Of a stretch of DNA of 64,000 bases, positions 10,241 through 21,676 are shown one piece after another. A model generated the notes under the pieces. That model made no database searches. It was given only the letters and a program-made list of their open reading frames with translations, and had not been told where the DNA came from. The position numbers were made by a program, and so were the translations under genes. The stretch spans positions 3,968,001 through 4,032,000 of the forward strand of contig CM065650.1 in assembly GCA_033220425.1 (NCBI GenBank), in the 5' to 3' direction. Position 1 is the stretch's first letter. Each line of letters opens with the position of its first letter. The stretch comes from Lepraria neglecta (Eukaryota > Ascomycota > Lecanoromycetes > Lecanorales > Stereocaulaceae).

Positions 10241-11673
10241 ATGTCGGCTGGCTTGCAGCAGCGACAGCATACTTCTCTCGGGGCCATGTCCCAAGTTATG
10301 ATGGACCTTCTCTACTCTCTCACCAATTGCATGTTCTGTTTCCCGGGATCACCGCAGCTGAAGATCAACAATCGGAGTTTCAAAATGCAACACCTGCTCG
10401 GCGAAGTAAGCCCCCCATTGCAAGCTCGTTTACTGTCCATTGCGAACATATCTGACAATGGTCATAAAAGGGCGGGTTCTCATACGTCTACCTAGTCCAA
10501 GATACATCCACATCCCAACTATACGCTCTTAAAAAGATCCGTTGTCCCTTCGGTCAAGAATCCGTCTCCCTCGCCCTCAAAGAAGTAGAAGCCTACACGC
10601 TGTTCTCACCACACTCTAACATCATACACTCCGTCGACCACTCAGTTATGTCAGCGAAAGACAAATCAGATCCAGGAAGCAAGACGGTGTACATATTACT
10701 ACCTTACTACCGGAGAGGGAACCTACAAGATGCCATAAATGCGAACCTAGTCAACCATTCGAAATTCCCAGAACGGAGATTAATGGTCTTATTCCTCGGC
10801 GTAGCGAGAGCGTTGAAAGCAATGCATCAGTATAGGGTGAAAGGCGCGCCTGGAGGTCCTGCATCGCAGAAGAAAGCGAAGGGCGTGAGGCAAGAAGCGG
10901 CACAAGCAGACCAAGACGCGCTAAAGAAGAATAAACAGCGGCGTCGGAGACAAGAGTCAGTGCAAGATCAGGAGGAAGTGGAACAACAGCCATTAATGGA
11001 GGGAGAAGTCACTATGTCTCAAGAAGGCGTGGGAGAAGGAGAGCCGAGAGCGTACGCGCATCGAGATATAAAGCCTGGTATGTTTTATCCGTCATCGAAC
11101 GCGGCTAGTGACATGCTGATGGAATATGCAGGCAACATCATGATTGCCGATGACGGCAAAACGCCCATTTTAATGGACCTTGGCTCCCTCGCCCCCTCCC
11201 CCACACCTATAACTTCCCGCTCCCTCGCCCTCGCCGTCCAAGACACCGCCGCCGAACACTCTACAATGCCCTACCGCGCACCCGAACTCTTCGACGTCAA
11301 GACCGGCAGTGTCATAGATACCAAGGTCGATATATGGAGTCTAGGATGCACTTTGTACGCATGTTTGACAGGAAAGAGCCCTTTTGAAGCAAGGAGTGAG
11401 GAAACGGGTGGGAGCTTGAGTATATGTGTTTTGGGTGGAGACTGGAGATTTCCGGATGAAGGGCCTAAGAAAGATCCCAAGGGGAAGAACAAAATTGCTA
11501 ATGGAGAGGCAGAGGCACCAAAGGCCGGGGACATCAGTGATGGGGTCAAAAACGTGGTCAGAAGGTGTTTGAAGGTGGAGCCGGCGGAGAGACCGGATAT
11601 TGACGAGCTCATCACTATGATCGAGGAATTATTAGAGACATTACCGAGTGACGACGACAGGGATGATCTATAG
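10241..11673 (+). CDS. ENV7: ENV7/STK16-like serine/threonine protein kinase
   Basis: Exons 10241-10405, 10471-11077 and 11132-11673. The first junction rebuilds the glycine loop LGEGGFSYVYLVQD; the catalytic Lys is in YALKKIRCPFGQE. The second junction lies inside the catalytic loop and rebuilds HRDIKPGNIM; the metal-binding segment is MDLGS in place of the usual DFG, as in STK16 relatives. APE (YRAPEL) and DIWSLGC follow. Cysteines near the start (LTNCMFCFPGS) match the palmitoylation site that anchors yeast Env7 to the vacuole. An Ala/Lys/Gln-rich insert of about 70 residues sits just before HRDIKP. The start may be 10241 or a downstream Met (10286, 10298 or 10301). Intron 2 is 54 nt and open in frame. 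Known role: membrane fusion and vacuole morphology. Confidence 0.9.
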
Positions 11674-11952
11674 GGAAAGGGATTTCGCTGCATCTCTTAT
11701 GGAGTCTTGGAATTCCCACTAATGGGATTGAGCAATTTTTGTGGTGCTCGTGCCAGCATCTGCTAAATGTGCAGATTAACAGCGGCGCAGGGACATATTT
11801 CCAGAACTTAATGAACGGCTAAAGTATTGTACAATATAATCTTTATATGTTGAATACTTACCCTTTTCCTCAAGGGCCAAAAGGGGAATAAAAACCCTGC
11901 CTTGAAAAACTTATGTCCAACGAACCAAACCCCCACCGCAATGCAATGCATG

Positions 11953-12675
11953 CTAACAAAATCTCCTCTCAAACTCTCCAAAAAGCTTCGGACTAATCTC
12001 ATCACTACTCTTCCCCTCCACCCTCCACAGCACCCCTTTCCGCTCATAATGCTCCAGCAACGGCTCACTAGTCTCCTCAAACTTCTTCAACCGCGCCCTC
12101 CAAGTCTCCTCCCCATCATCCTCCCGCTTCGTCAATGGCTCCCCAGTCACATCATCTTTCCCCTCAACGTTCGGCTTATTGAATCCCGTATTATAAACCC
12201 TCCCGCTCGGCGCGTGAACCCATCTGTTGGCTATCCTCCCAAGTATGATGTTCACGGGTGTGATTAGGGAAACAACGAGGTTTATGGGGATTAGAGCGTT
12301 GAGTTTTTGCGCTTGGACTGAGGTGCGCGGGAAGCCATCGAGGATGAAGGATGCGGAGGGGGCGTTGGAGGGGAGGGAGGGCGCGGCGTCGAAGAGGGAT
12401 GTGGTGGGTGGGACCCAGGATTTTGCTTTTAGTTCGCCGAGGATGAGGCGGAGGATCATGTCGTCGGGGACTAGCGAGCCGGATTTCATGTGCGATTGTG
12501 CTTCCTGCCCCAATGGCGTTTTATTCCGTACTGCATTGCGGAGCAGGTCTCCAGAGCTGACGGCTGAGAGCTGGGGGAATCGCTTCATGAGGCGCTCGGC
12601 TTGTGTTCCTTTGCCTACGCCTGGGGCGCCGACTAGTATTATTCGAGCTGCGCGTTTGAACTCCTTTGTTGCCAT
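11953..12675 (-). CDS. ADK2: Adenylate kinase, AK3 type (GTP:AMP phosphotransferase)
   Basis: The start is placed at the ATG of MATKEFKRAARIILVG (12675); the frame is open up to 12825 but the extra N-terminus is low-complexity and probably untranslated. 240 aa. P-loop GAPGVGKGTQ, AMP-binding SSGDLLRNAV, DGFPRT, and a short-to-medium LID with RWVHAPSGRVYNTGFNKP, which is the AK3/ADK2 pattern (no zinc Cys). The final region is EPLLEHYERKGVLWRVEG. The enzyme phosphorylates AMP, preferring GTP, and is mitochondrial in yeast and mammals. The N-terminus is basic but not a strong presequence, so localisation is inferred. No introns. Confidence 0.9.
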   Translation of the reverse strand: MATKEFKRAARIILVGAPGVGKGTQAERLMKRFPQLSAVSSGDLLRNAVRNKTPLGQEAQSHMKSGSLVPDDMILRLILGELKAKSWVPPTTSLFDAAPSLPSNAPSASFILDGFPRTSVQAQKLNALIPINLVVSLITPVNIILGRIANRWVHAPSGRVYNTGFNKPNVEGKDDVTGEPLTKREDDGEETWRARLKKFEETSEPLLEHYERKGVLWRVEGKSSDEISPKLFGEFERRFC

Positions 12676-13888
12676 TGCTGAGGGGGGTTGTATGTGAGCG
12701 CAGCTGGGGATTGGGAGGGTTTGGGATGCAGATTGGGGTGGTGAGCTGCGCGGGGGAGCGAGAAGCTCGAGGCTTCGGCAATTTATGGTCACAGCCTCAT
12801 CTTGTAAAGTATGCAATATGTACAAATGTACAGAGAGTGCTGAAAAGTCGCAATGGAGCCTGGAGATGTTGAGGTTGGCTCGTTGGGAGGGAACCCATCG
12901 CCAAGCGACTTTGACCGAAGCCGTTAAGCTAAGCTGCGTCCTGTCCGTATCACCCCTGAACCGTAGACCTGAGAACTTTCATCGAACTTCATCTTACCCC
13001 GGGCTGTTGAGTGGACACTCCAGGCACTAGGCTTTTGCTTGCGTAGTAGGGAATTCGCACCTCTCCTTGTGATCCCTAAGGCACGCTTGACGGGACCAGC
13101 TATAAGCCAGATGCGCTCCCAGTCAGAGTGATGTGCGATGCGAGCAGCCGCCTTAATCCCAAAAATTTTGGTCTCCTGTTCCAGACCAAGATTTTTCGGA
13201 TGGCCCGACTGAAAATGAGGGTGATAAGCGAAGGTCTGACATCAACGAAGGACAATTTTCAAAGGCTGGGTTTTATACGGCTGAAAACCAAGTCTAGTCG
13301 CCAATGGACGCACCAGGGTTTTGTGGCCGAAGTGGCACCCCAGATTGGGCATCAAGGCTAACTCATACATTATTGAAAAGCCTGCATACTCTGGCTTGGC
13401 TAGAGTGCGATAAGCTTGCATTCGCTGGTTTGTCTCAGCGTGGTTGACGGACAGCCTGACGGCTGATAGGCCGTCTCAGACAACCGCGGGCCCCATCACA
13501 CCCCTAGGGTGCGCAATGCAAAATGTGTTGTCAATCTTCTCTGCCCAGTCCAGCCATCGGAGGAACGCCACAAGGCAGAGAGCGGTGCGGTCTCGCTGTA
13601 TTTAATCGCATGTGTTGCATACCGATGTTGACGGCTTCAATAAGTACGGGTCTGCTTGTGAGGTAGCCTATTGCATGCGTATTTGTGCAGATGTTTCTCA
13701 TGCACTCCACACCCGCTTCTCAGAGTGTCTCCAACAAGCGAGACTCCGCAGCCTTGTCGACTAAATGACCAGTCAGCTGTCCGCTACGACCGCATGAAAA
13801 TCGCCTGAATATGCCTTAAAAGAGCCTCACCACCCACCTTTTTCCCTTGTTGAGCTTCTCTCAAGAAATTGTTCGTTACATCATCAAC
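12676..13888. other. Long intergenic region between adenylate kinase and Hsp70-like gene
   Basis: About 1.2 kb. Open frames in it are short and not protein-like. It must hold two divergent promoters. I see no RNA gene, repeat or relic. Confidence 0.5.
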
Positions 13889-16241
13889 ATGTCTCGAAGA
13901 ACCAGGGACGGATCGGTGGCCCCTTCAGTGTTTTCTATGGAGAATGAGCCTTCCGATCGTACTATCCTCGTCGCTGTTGACTTTGTAAGCTTGGAAGACC
14001 ATGGTCATGCAAATTATGTGCTGAAACCGAATCACTATAGGGTACTACATATTCAGGTTTAGCATGGGCGCAGACACGTCGAGTAAGTTGAGTAATGATG
14101 ATTGATTTGCGTGACTCTGACAATATCTAGCCGGATCATCAAACCACAATCGCCTCATGGCCTTATGCAAATTCTCAAGGACTGGAAGGACGCACAAGCG
14201 CTAAAGTGCCAACGTGAGATTCCTGCGTGTCTCAAGCAAGATCTTGAATTGATTTTTGATACAGGGAGCTTCGCTACAAGGAACAGGGTTATGAATGGGG
14301 CTTCCAGATTGATGACGAAGGACCACGACACCAATGGTTCAAGCTAGAACTCGATCCTTCGCAATCAAACGTCATATCAGACATCGCTCGACAATTCCCA
14401 GCCAGGAACGCTCTGCCTCCAAGATACAACGCAGACGTGAAGAAGCTAGTGACAGACTATTTGACAGCTCTTCGTGAACATGCTGAGCGATTCCTGCAGC
14501 TTAAGTTGCCTCAAGCTGCATTGAGGTCAACGGCTATCGAGTATATAATCACGCAAGTGACTCAACCCTTAGAGTCCACGTCAAGTCTGAAGCTTACTGG
14601 TCGCCAAACAGAGCCCCCGCGGTGTGGTCCGACGCTGCACAAGCAAAGACTCGAGAATGCGCTGAGAGAGCAGGCATGGGACGAGGCGACCGCTTACAGA
14701 TAATCTCTGAACCAGAAGCAGCGGCTATTTATACTCTTGACGCTTTGGATCCCCATGATGTCAAGATTGGTGATACCTTTGTTCTCTGCGATGCTGGCGG
14801 TGGGACCGTGGATTTGATATCATACACTGTGTCAGCACTCAAGCCAATGCTGAGTGTAGACGAAGCCGCTTCTGGTACAGGGTCGCTTTGCGGAAGCACT
14901 TATCTGAATCGTATATTCGAACAATATGTCATTGCTCGTTTTGGAGAGAATGACGGATGGGATGACGAGGTAATTGAAGACGTGAGTAATCACATGTCCG
15001 CGACAATGGAGATAAAAGCTTACAATCCTAGGCGTCGAAGCGTTTCGAAGAACTGGTCTGTCCTTGCCTCTGCGAGATTGAAGCCTCATGCTAAGCTCAA
15101 GCACATCATAGACGAAGAGGAGATTCACCGGAAATCCAGATGAGACCTTTTCCATTCCTGGTACGTTCTCTCTCTCTTAAAGATGACTGTGTCTGATTGT
15201 TTCATAGTACCCGGACTTATGGACAACGCGAAGCAAGGGGTACGGAGAGGCAAATTCATTATCAACGGTGATGAGATTGCCCAGATATTCAAGCCTGTAC
15301 TTAAAGAGATCATCAAACTTGTGAGAGGGCAGATAGCCGCAACCAGTCGAGACGTCAAAGCAATCTTACTGGTGGGAGGGTTTGGGGAGAGTGTTTACCT
15401 CAGAGAGTCTTTGCGAACGGCGTTGGGCTCTGATATTGAAATACTGGTCCCTGCAAACAGGTAAGTACCTTATGTTCTTCTCGGATCTTTCGTTGATACT
15501 CGCACCACTCGGCTAAAATCGCCCAGTTGGACAGCCGTTGTTAGAGGCGCTTTGATGAAAGGTTTGGCTCGCACGAATCCCTCATTGAATCAGCTCCAAG
15601 TTCATTCAAGGAGGGCGCGAAAGCATTACGGATCGGAATGGAGTATTGCATACGATTCGAACATCCACTCGCGCAGCAGGCGGTATGTTTTCCTTGGCTA
15701 CAATAAGAACACCTGACTAACACAATGGGCAGCCGCTGGAGCAATTACCATGGTTCTTATAGGATCACAGTCATGCATTGGTATATCAAAAAGGTATGCA
15801 TTCCTGTAGGAGGTTTTGCTCTGAGGAAATTAAGGTTCGCATAGGGTGAGCCGGTCAGAGAGGAAGAAACGACAAGCTTCCATTATCATTCACACAATCT
15901 TGTCTCTGAAGGCCCGCCACAGCGTTTCTCTGTGCCGATTGCTGCATCTCTGGACCCGGAGAACACCGGTGCACCAATGTACTGGAGTGACGGTAAACCA
16001 TCTTATCCATCCACTTCTTGGGCAGTACTGAGATCTGGCAGGCGTAAAAGAGCTGGTCAAGCTCAAGACGGACCTCAGCTTCATACCAGAAGAAAGCATT
16101 GATCGGCGCACAGGAGAAGATGGAGAGCCATACTACAGCTGTAGCTATGACGTTGAGATGACCAATTACTCAGCGTCTACAAAGTATCAGATGGTCTACA
16201 AAGGGATTCGTTATAACAGCGTGGAAGCAGAATACATTTAG
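13889..16241 (+). CDS. Hsp70-like ATPase-domain protein (fungal HSPA12-like), 12 exons
   Basis: Exons: 13889-13984, 14041-14082, 14131-14213, 14265-14552, 14612-14981, 15032-15055, 15112-15160, 15208-15460, 15527-15682, 15733-15793, 15845-15992, 16042-16241. All join in frame. Exons 1 and 2 create the phosphate-1 motif VAVDFGTTYSGLAWAQTRR; exon 5 gives APAVWSDAAQAKTRECAERAG, ISEPEAAAIYTL and the phosphate-2 motif LCDAGGGTVDLISY; exon 8 gives PGLMDNAKQGVRRGKF and the adenosine motif ILLVGGFGES. The canonical Hsp70 substrate-binding domain is absent; the C-terminal ~180 residues are the divergent region of this expanded fungal family. Intron 4 has a GC-AG donor (GCAAGT at 14553). Exons 6 and 7 are only 24 and 49 nt. 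Molecular role unknown; actin/Hsp70 ATPase fold expected. Confidence 0.85.
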
Positions 16242-16775
16242 CGCATCCGTTTATTAGCCTTCGAGGTCGGTCACCGCACAATAGCATGTTAGCCACGGCA
16301 AGAAGTTGCATGTGGAGAAATTTTAGTTACACCTGATTTAAGCCTCACAAGCCAAGGCGGAGAAAAATCTCGCAATTGCCGGGCTCAGTCTAGAACCAGA
16401 GTAACCTGCGGCCAAGGAAATCTGCCTAAGGTGTAGTGTGATTGCCTGCAGGTTCGAGACTTGGCGATTCCGTAGTCATGCATTAGCGTGGGGTGAGTTG
16501 TTGCCCTCAGCCTTGTCGTTCAATTTGGGCTAACAAAAAGCCCCTCGCATTTGAATAAACCCTCTTTCAAGCTCTACCCCGCAGCGATGCAATGCGGCAG
16601 CCGGGATTCTTGAGGAATGGAAGCCGTCATCTCTGAGAAAATTTGTGCTCCCTTCGTTACATCTCAAGACTTAATAGAGTCATAGTACATCAACAAATAA
16701 CAAATTGCAATAAAATTGTGTCTGATGTGACACGACAAGCCATAGGCAGGGCCATCTGGAGAAGCCAGTAGTACG
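16242..16775. other. Intergenic region, nothing recognised
   Basis: 534 bp between the Hsp70-like gene and the next plus-strand gene. A GGTTCGAGACT string near 16451 resembles a tRNA B box, but flanking stems do not pair. Confidence 0.5.
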
Positions 16776-18402
16776 ATGGAAGAATCACGGGTGGGATCAA
16801 TGTCTCCAGAAGATACAATGATGGAGGAGGCCGTAAGTCCAAGAACGATGCCTCACGACGCTGGTCAGCACTGATGAAGTCCAGCCGGTAGCAGATGACA
16901 CCGAATCCTCCATAACACAAGTCGAATCGCCGGCCACAGTTTGCGAGCCATTGGAAGCGGATCCGAAGGTGCTGAAAGGTGCCGCCAAACCTGCACGCAA
17001 CGGCAGCAAGCTCAAGGACGCTAAAAGCATTGAACAACTCAATCATGAGCTACACAAGACTCTGGAGCAGTTGAAAGACTCAGAATCCAAGCGCAAAAAG
17101 GCCGAGGGCATTGCCAAAGAGCGCCGACGCCAGTTGGAAGAGGCTGAGGCGAACAGTCATGCTCTCCAAGACGCATACACTCGCGCCTCTAATACCGCTG
17201 GTATATACAAGCGGAAGCATGAAGAGCTGGACAACACGCATAAGAAGTTCTATAAGCATGTCACAGATCAGTTGCAGGCTTCAGAACAGAGCCGGACAGT
17301 GGCTGAGGCCAAAGCCCGAACGTTAGAGTCAAGAGCGCAGGATTTAGAAACTGAGTTGAGGGCGTGCAAGGACGAGCTTTTCAGCTTACAGCCTGCAGAT
17401 CAGGTGACGGACTCGCAGATCGGTGCTGACTGGGACAACTTGTGTCGCAATATTGTACATTGGATTGACAATCAGTCGGGGGGGATGAGCAGTCTCAGCT
17501 CACAACTCCAAGAGCTTTTAGCAAATGATAAATTCAACGATGCCATCAGCTTCTTCTGGGGCAAGGAGACACAAATACTGGCAAAACACTATCCCAACAT
17601 ACTTGAAGACCTCCTTCGATACAATATTCATCTTCTGCTTGAGAGAAACATTTTCAACGAAAATCTCTACATGTTGGGTATTCTTAAAAAGGAGACGACC
17701 GTGCTCAGCTTCGTTGAAAAATCATTGTCAACTCTGGAGCCTAAGAGAGGTAAAGTCTTTTAACCTAAGGTATACGAATTGCAGTATATGCTAAGACACA
17801 TAGACATAACTAGCATTGGGACATGGAGATCAGAAGCCTTGAATGCGATATGTGCTACCCCTGAATTCGCCTTACGCCAGAAGGAAGCAGCTCGAGAAAA
17901 CACCCAGGAAGCAGTAGAATTCCTTCAGCCTTTACTTCCAAACCTCAAGAAAGACGCAATGGCTGTTTTCCACTCCGAAATAACCGAAACCGCGATCAAG
18001 TTTGCGTCTACCATGCGCCGATCATCGGCGTACTACCATTTCGTTTTCAGACTCGGCCCAAACTCTCATGTCTCTCAGCTCTCGAACCGGCCGAGTCTAC
18101 CGTCACCGGGAAAAGGTGTCCCTTTGTTTCCGAGTGACCTAGACAAGGTCAATGTTCTGGACATGGAATCGCGCATGACCTTAAAACCTAACATGGCTCT
18201 GAATATAAACAAAGATGGTAGCATTGGCAGGACAATATTGATCATTCATCCAGCCTTGTATCGTCGCGCGGCGACTGAGGAGATCTTGTTGAGGAAGCAG
18301 GTGGCTCTTACTGAGTTACCGAAGACTTTCGAACGTCGTGCGAGACCTAAAGACGTTGAGAGCAGCAGAGGCTTGATTAGTTGGCTTTCCAATTTTTCTT
18401 GA
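16776..18402 (+). CDS. Coiled-coil protein of unknown function
   Basis: Exons 16776-16832, 16885-17749 and 17804-18402 (introns 52 and 54 nt; the second has a GCTAAGAC branch point) give 506 aa. Residues ~1-55 are acidic and disordered. Residues ~60-200 are a long coiled coil (ELHKTLEQLKDSESKRKKAE, QLEEAEANSHALQDAY). This is followed by a folded helical region with DWDNLCRNIVHWIDN and FFWGKETQILAKHYPNILED, and a C-terminal region ending in GLISWLSNFS. I do not recognise the family; fungal genomes hold many such coiled-coil plus helical proteins. The exon 2/3 join was chosen by phase and branch point; other joins put the frame out. Confidence 0.7.
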
Positions 18403-19060
18403 TGCTGCACACTCTTGAAACCAGCTTAGAGGTTGGTGATTGCTACACTTGCTGGGGTCTAAGTTTGAGGTTGCAAAAGAATGGGGAGCTTTTCGATTAT
18501 CATAAGACTAGCCGCAATATATCGGACCAATAAAGGGGAATAGAAATTAACGAACTAATAATCTCCCCACTCGCTCTCTGTCAAAGACTGATGTCCTCCA
18601 GGTAATGGTGGTTCTGTAGAGCGGTATTTGAAACAAACAATCTCTCAACATGTTTTCCCACCGATCTGTCTTCAGTGCTACGGAATGACTCACTCTTAGA
18701 GCCTTTCAAATTGTGTAATTGTAGACATTGATATCGTTGAGTAAGGGCAAGGGGACCAGTAGCCCCAACGCTAAACTTAATCTGTATCCACGGGGCTAAT
18801 GCACCTAGAGCAACATCATTCTGTCCAGCCTGGCACTTGTTTGCAGATTTCATGTGCATAAGGAAACGCTTAGTAAGTCCTGGGTAAGTCAAAAGAGGTT
18901 TTCCTCAGTTTTTAGTTGTTTATGGCCAAGGGTCCTTGTAGAACCAATATGGTGACTGCAAGGACGACTCTGCGACTCTTCGTGGACAAATGGGAGGAGC
19001 TTTCATATTGCAGTTATTGAATGATAATTTCACTGTTTTCTGCGCACCTACCTTGACTGA
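18403..19060. other. Intergenic region, nothing recognised
   Basis: 658 bp. A 103-codon minus-strand frame at 18581-18892 resembles no known protein and lacks recognisable domain features. Confidence 0.4.
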
Positions 19061-19911
19061 CTACCTCGCCTTCACCCCCAACAACTCCTCAGCATTCCTC
19101 CACGCGATCCTCTCCAGCCCCTCCTTCGTTACCATCCCACTTTGTTTCATCTCCTCCACAAATTCCAATCCCTCCTCATTGGTCGAAAGCGGATAATCAA
19201 CACTGTTTAACATCCTCTCAGCCTTCGTATTTCGCAATAAACAAGCCAAGGAATTCAAACTAAACATGCCGGCCGTAGTAACCCATATATTGTTATCCCA
19301 CATATCCATCAATCCCCATTTCCTCTCTTCAAATGCCCCTCTCCCCGCAAATTTCGCAATTCGCTCGAGTTGGAAGGGGAGTAGTTCGCCCATATGCCCA
19401 ATCACGATTTTCAATTTAGGGTATTTGTCAAAGACGCCTGCTGCCAATAGTCTTAATATGTGTATACCTCTCTCCATATGCCACCCAAAGCCGGCGCTCC
19501 CCAGGCTTTTCTCAACACTTACTACATAGCTCCCTTTATAGAGAGGTTCTCTGTCGCCACTAGGGAAGGAATAAGCCCTTAAAGAAGACACGGGGCCGCG
19601 TCAGCATCTGCTGTTGCTTGTCGACGCTTCTCAGTTAAGTTTGCGTGGAAAGAGCAGATAGTCTCGAACAATTGTGCACTACAGTGTGCCAGCTTTAGTC
19701 GGCCAGGACTGTTGTCCATCAAGACCGTAGCGGTCACAGCTTTTAGGCTACCGTTCATGTGGTTGAGCGAAGCAAAAGCCTTGACTTGGAGATCGATGCC
19801 TGACAGCGCGGTTGAGCGTCGAGGGCGTCTGCTCGGAAATATGTAGTGTCCTTCAACCAAGCTCTCCAACCTTACTTGAGATGCCAATTGAAACACCAAG
19901 CCTAGGACCAT
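19061..19911 (-). pseudogene. Amidohydrolase-2 family relic (decarboxylase-like)
   Basis: The 3' piece (19591-19061) is a clean C-terminal half of an amidohydrolase/dihydroxybenzoate-decarboxylase-type protein: GFGWHMERGIHILRLLAAGV, the metal-site IVIGHMGELLPFQLERI, and the Asp in LNSVDYPLSTNEEG. The upstream frame (19911-19579) reads SQVRLESLVEG ... ALSGIDLQV ... LNHMNG and QLFETICSFHANLTEKRRQ, which correspond to the N-terminal region of the same family but in another frame and badly eroded. The family's middle section (normally about 60-80 residues with the HTDG region) is missing. No splice sites repair this. A gene with unusual introns is less likely. Intact relatives are Zn-dependent non-oxidative decarboxylases of aromatic acids. 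Confidence 0.6.
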
Positions 19912-20412
19912 GGCCTACTAGAATGTCGATACGTGTCCAAGATTATTTCCTTGGGTGACAATTAACTTCCTAGCCTTCTTACGAGCATCGTCGAAGACCA
20001 TCACCACATGCACCGCCAAACCCCTGGCAACTTGACGTCCAAGATTGAGGACGGAGCCGTTGCTTACTCTTATTACCCTGCTCTTTCCAAGGCCATGCGT
20101 TTCACTAATCTTGAATGATCGATTGAGCTGGGGAGCCAATTTTGAATCATGTTACTCAATCGCTTTAGTCAGCTTTTAGCTCCTGCGGCTGAACTAGCCA
20201 CTGCGTGCTTTTCGTTTACGGAATCATCGCTAGTTGTGAGTCTTTCTGGTTATTGTTGCCAGGCGAGGGCCTCTTGACGTAGTTCCCGCGCGATATCTGT
20301 GCAATTCAGACTTCAGTGCCGGATGCCTGGTCTAGCCTTCAGGCCCATGCAGCATTGTTACGTCAGCCCTTGGATATATCCTTAACCGTCATGTCCGTGA
20401 ACCTTTCAATCC
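19912..20412. other. Intergenic stretch beside the amidohydrolase relic
   Basis: About 500 bp. A 73-codon minus-strand frame (20139-19918) follows the relic's orientation and may be more of its eroded 5' flank, but shows no family motif. Confidence 0.3.
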
Positions 20413-20690
20413 TTTGCAATATAGAACATGCATGAATAAGCACAATTGAGAGACTTTCCAACCAAGGAGAGTGCGACCTCAGCGCCGCTTGTGTCATTCT
20501 TCCCTCTAGATTCATGCAACAATTGAAGTCCCAAACAATGGATATATTATTTGTATTTGTAATTTCGGCTTTCGCAATATGGAACCTGCATGAACGAGCA
20601 CAATTGAGAGGGTTTTCGACCTAAGAGAGCAAGTGCTTAGCGAATCTGGCCCATAGGATTTTAGGCAGCAGCGAAAGTCCTGCACAATGT
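20413..20690 (+). repeat. Diverged tandem duplication (period about 158 bp)
   Basis: Two imperfect copies start at 20416 and 20574. Each begins GCAATATRGAAC-TGCATGAA, continues with the shared AGCACAATTGAGAG, and later shows matching segments ending in a CAACAATTGAAGTCC / CAGCAGCGAAAGTCC pair. The array lies 135-410 bp upstream of the DJ-1-like start codon. Confidence 0.75.
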
Positions 20691-20824
20691 CTTTTCATAA
20701 AGAATAATATCTTCCCCAAGACCCAAATCCAAGAGACAACTTCACCTGAGTGATCAGTATCGACCAATCAAACAAACAAACAATTTCTCAGCTCCCACAT
20801 CAACAACCCCCAGCATCCCTTACC

Positions 20825-21676
20825 ATGGCAACTGCCCAATCACCAAAGAGAGTCCACCAAGTAGCAGTTCTCCTCTACTCTGGCGCAGATATCCTTGACT
20901 TCGCCGGCCCTATCGAAATGCTCTCCCACTTCACCTGTAAGCGACCTTTCTGAATTGTCCTTTCCCCTTTCATAGCCCAATTTGAGTCATGAGAGATAGT
21001 GCAGGGGCTAGAAAAGATCTCCGGCTTCTGGAAAATGTCTCTGAACTCATGGGTCGTCCTGGAAGAGTAATATTGACTCCGAAATATCGTAGACAACAAC
21101 TCCGTAACCGACCGCGAGATAGCATTCAAGCTCCACCTCGTCGCCCGCACGCCCACCGTTCTTACAGGCGGCTGCATGACAATCACAGCCGACGGTCTCA
21201 TCTCAGAAACCATCAAGCGCATCTCCGACTTCGACATATTAGTCGTGCCTGGCGGCATGCCGAGTCTACTGCAAGGTTTCGCTAGCGAAAATAGCCCGGA
21301 GTATCAATTCGTGAAGTCCTTTGTGGACTTACCACAGAAAGGCACGGAGGAGCGTCTGCTGCTTTCTGTGTGTACGGGTGCGCTACTTGTAGCCGCGACG
21401 GGGGCGTTTGGGGGGTTGATGGCTACGACGCATCATAAGTTCTATGATCTTTTGACGGAAATTGATCAGTCGATTGATCTTGTTAATTGCATTGATAGTG
21501 ACGGGACGATGCGCTATGTTGATGGGGGATTGAAGAAGGATGGGTTGAGGGTCGTGAGTGCTGGTGGGGTTAGTTGCGGTATGGATGCTGCTTTGTTCGT
21601 TGGGGAGTTGAAGGTGGGACGGGAAGCTGCGGAGGTTGTTGCAAAGATGGCTGAGTATAATTGGAAGCGCGTGTAA
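20825..21676 (+). CDS. DJ-1/PfpI (ThiJ) superfamily protein
   Basis: Exons 20825-20936 and 21093-21676 join (T|AC) to 231 aa. The protein begins VHQVAVLLYSGADILDFAGP, the usual first strand of isonitrile hydratase-like and AraC-fused DJ-1 relatives. The nucleophile elbow is LLSVCTGALLVAATGAFGG with the expected Cys; VVPGGMPSLLQG and TTHHKFYDLL follow, then VVSAGGVSCGMDAALFVGEL. This is the complete class-I glutamine-amidotransferase-like fold. Fungal members act as glyoxalase III-like or hydratase-like enzymes; the substrate cannot be deduced. The start was chosen at ATGGCA (20825); an upstream in-frame extension is Gln/Asn-rich and unlikely. The intron is 156 nt with GTAAGC donor. Confidence 0.88.

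Noticed and set aside
12676-12825. 50-residue N-terminal extension of the adenylate kinase
   Set aside because: Low-complexity, Pro/Ser-rich and not a mitochondrial presequence; the second Met fits the family start.
16420-16480. GGTTCGAGACT resembling a tRNA B box
   Set aside because: Flanking bases do not form a T stem and no A box precedes it.
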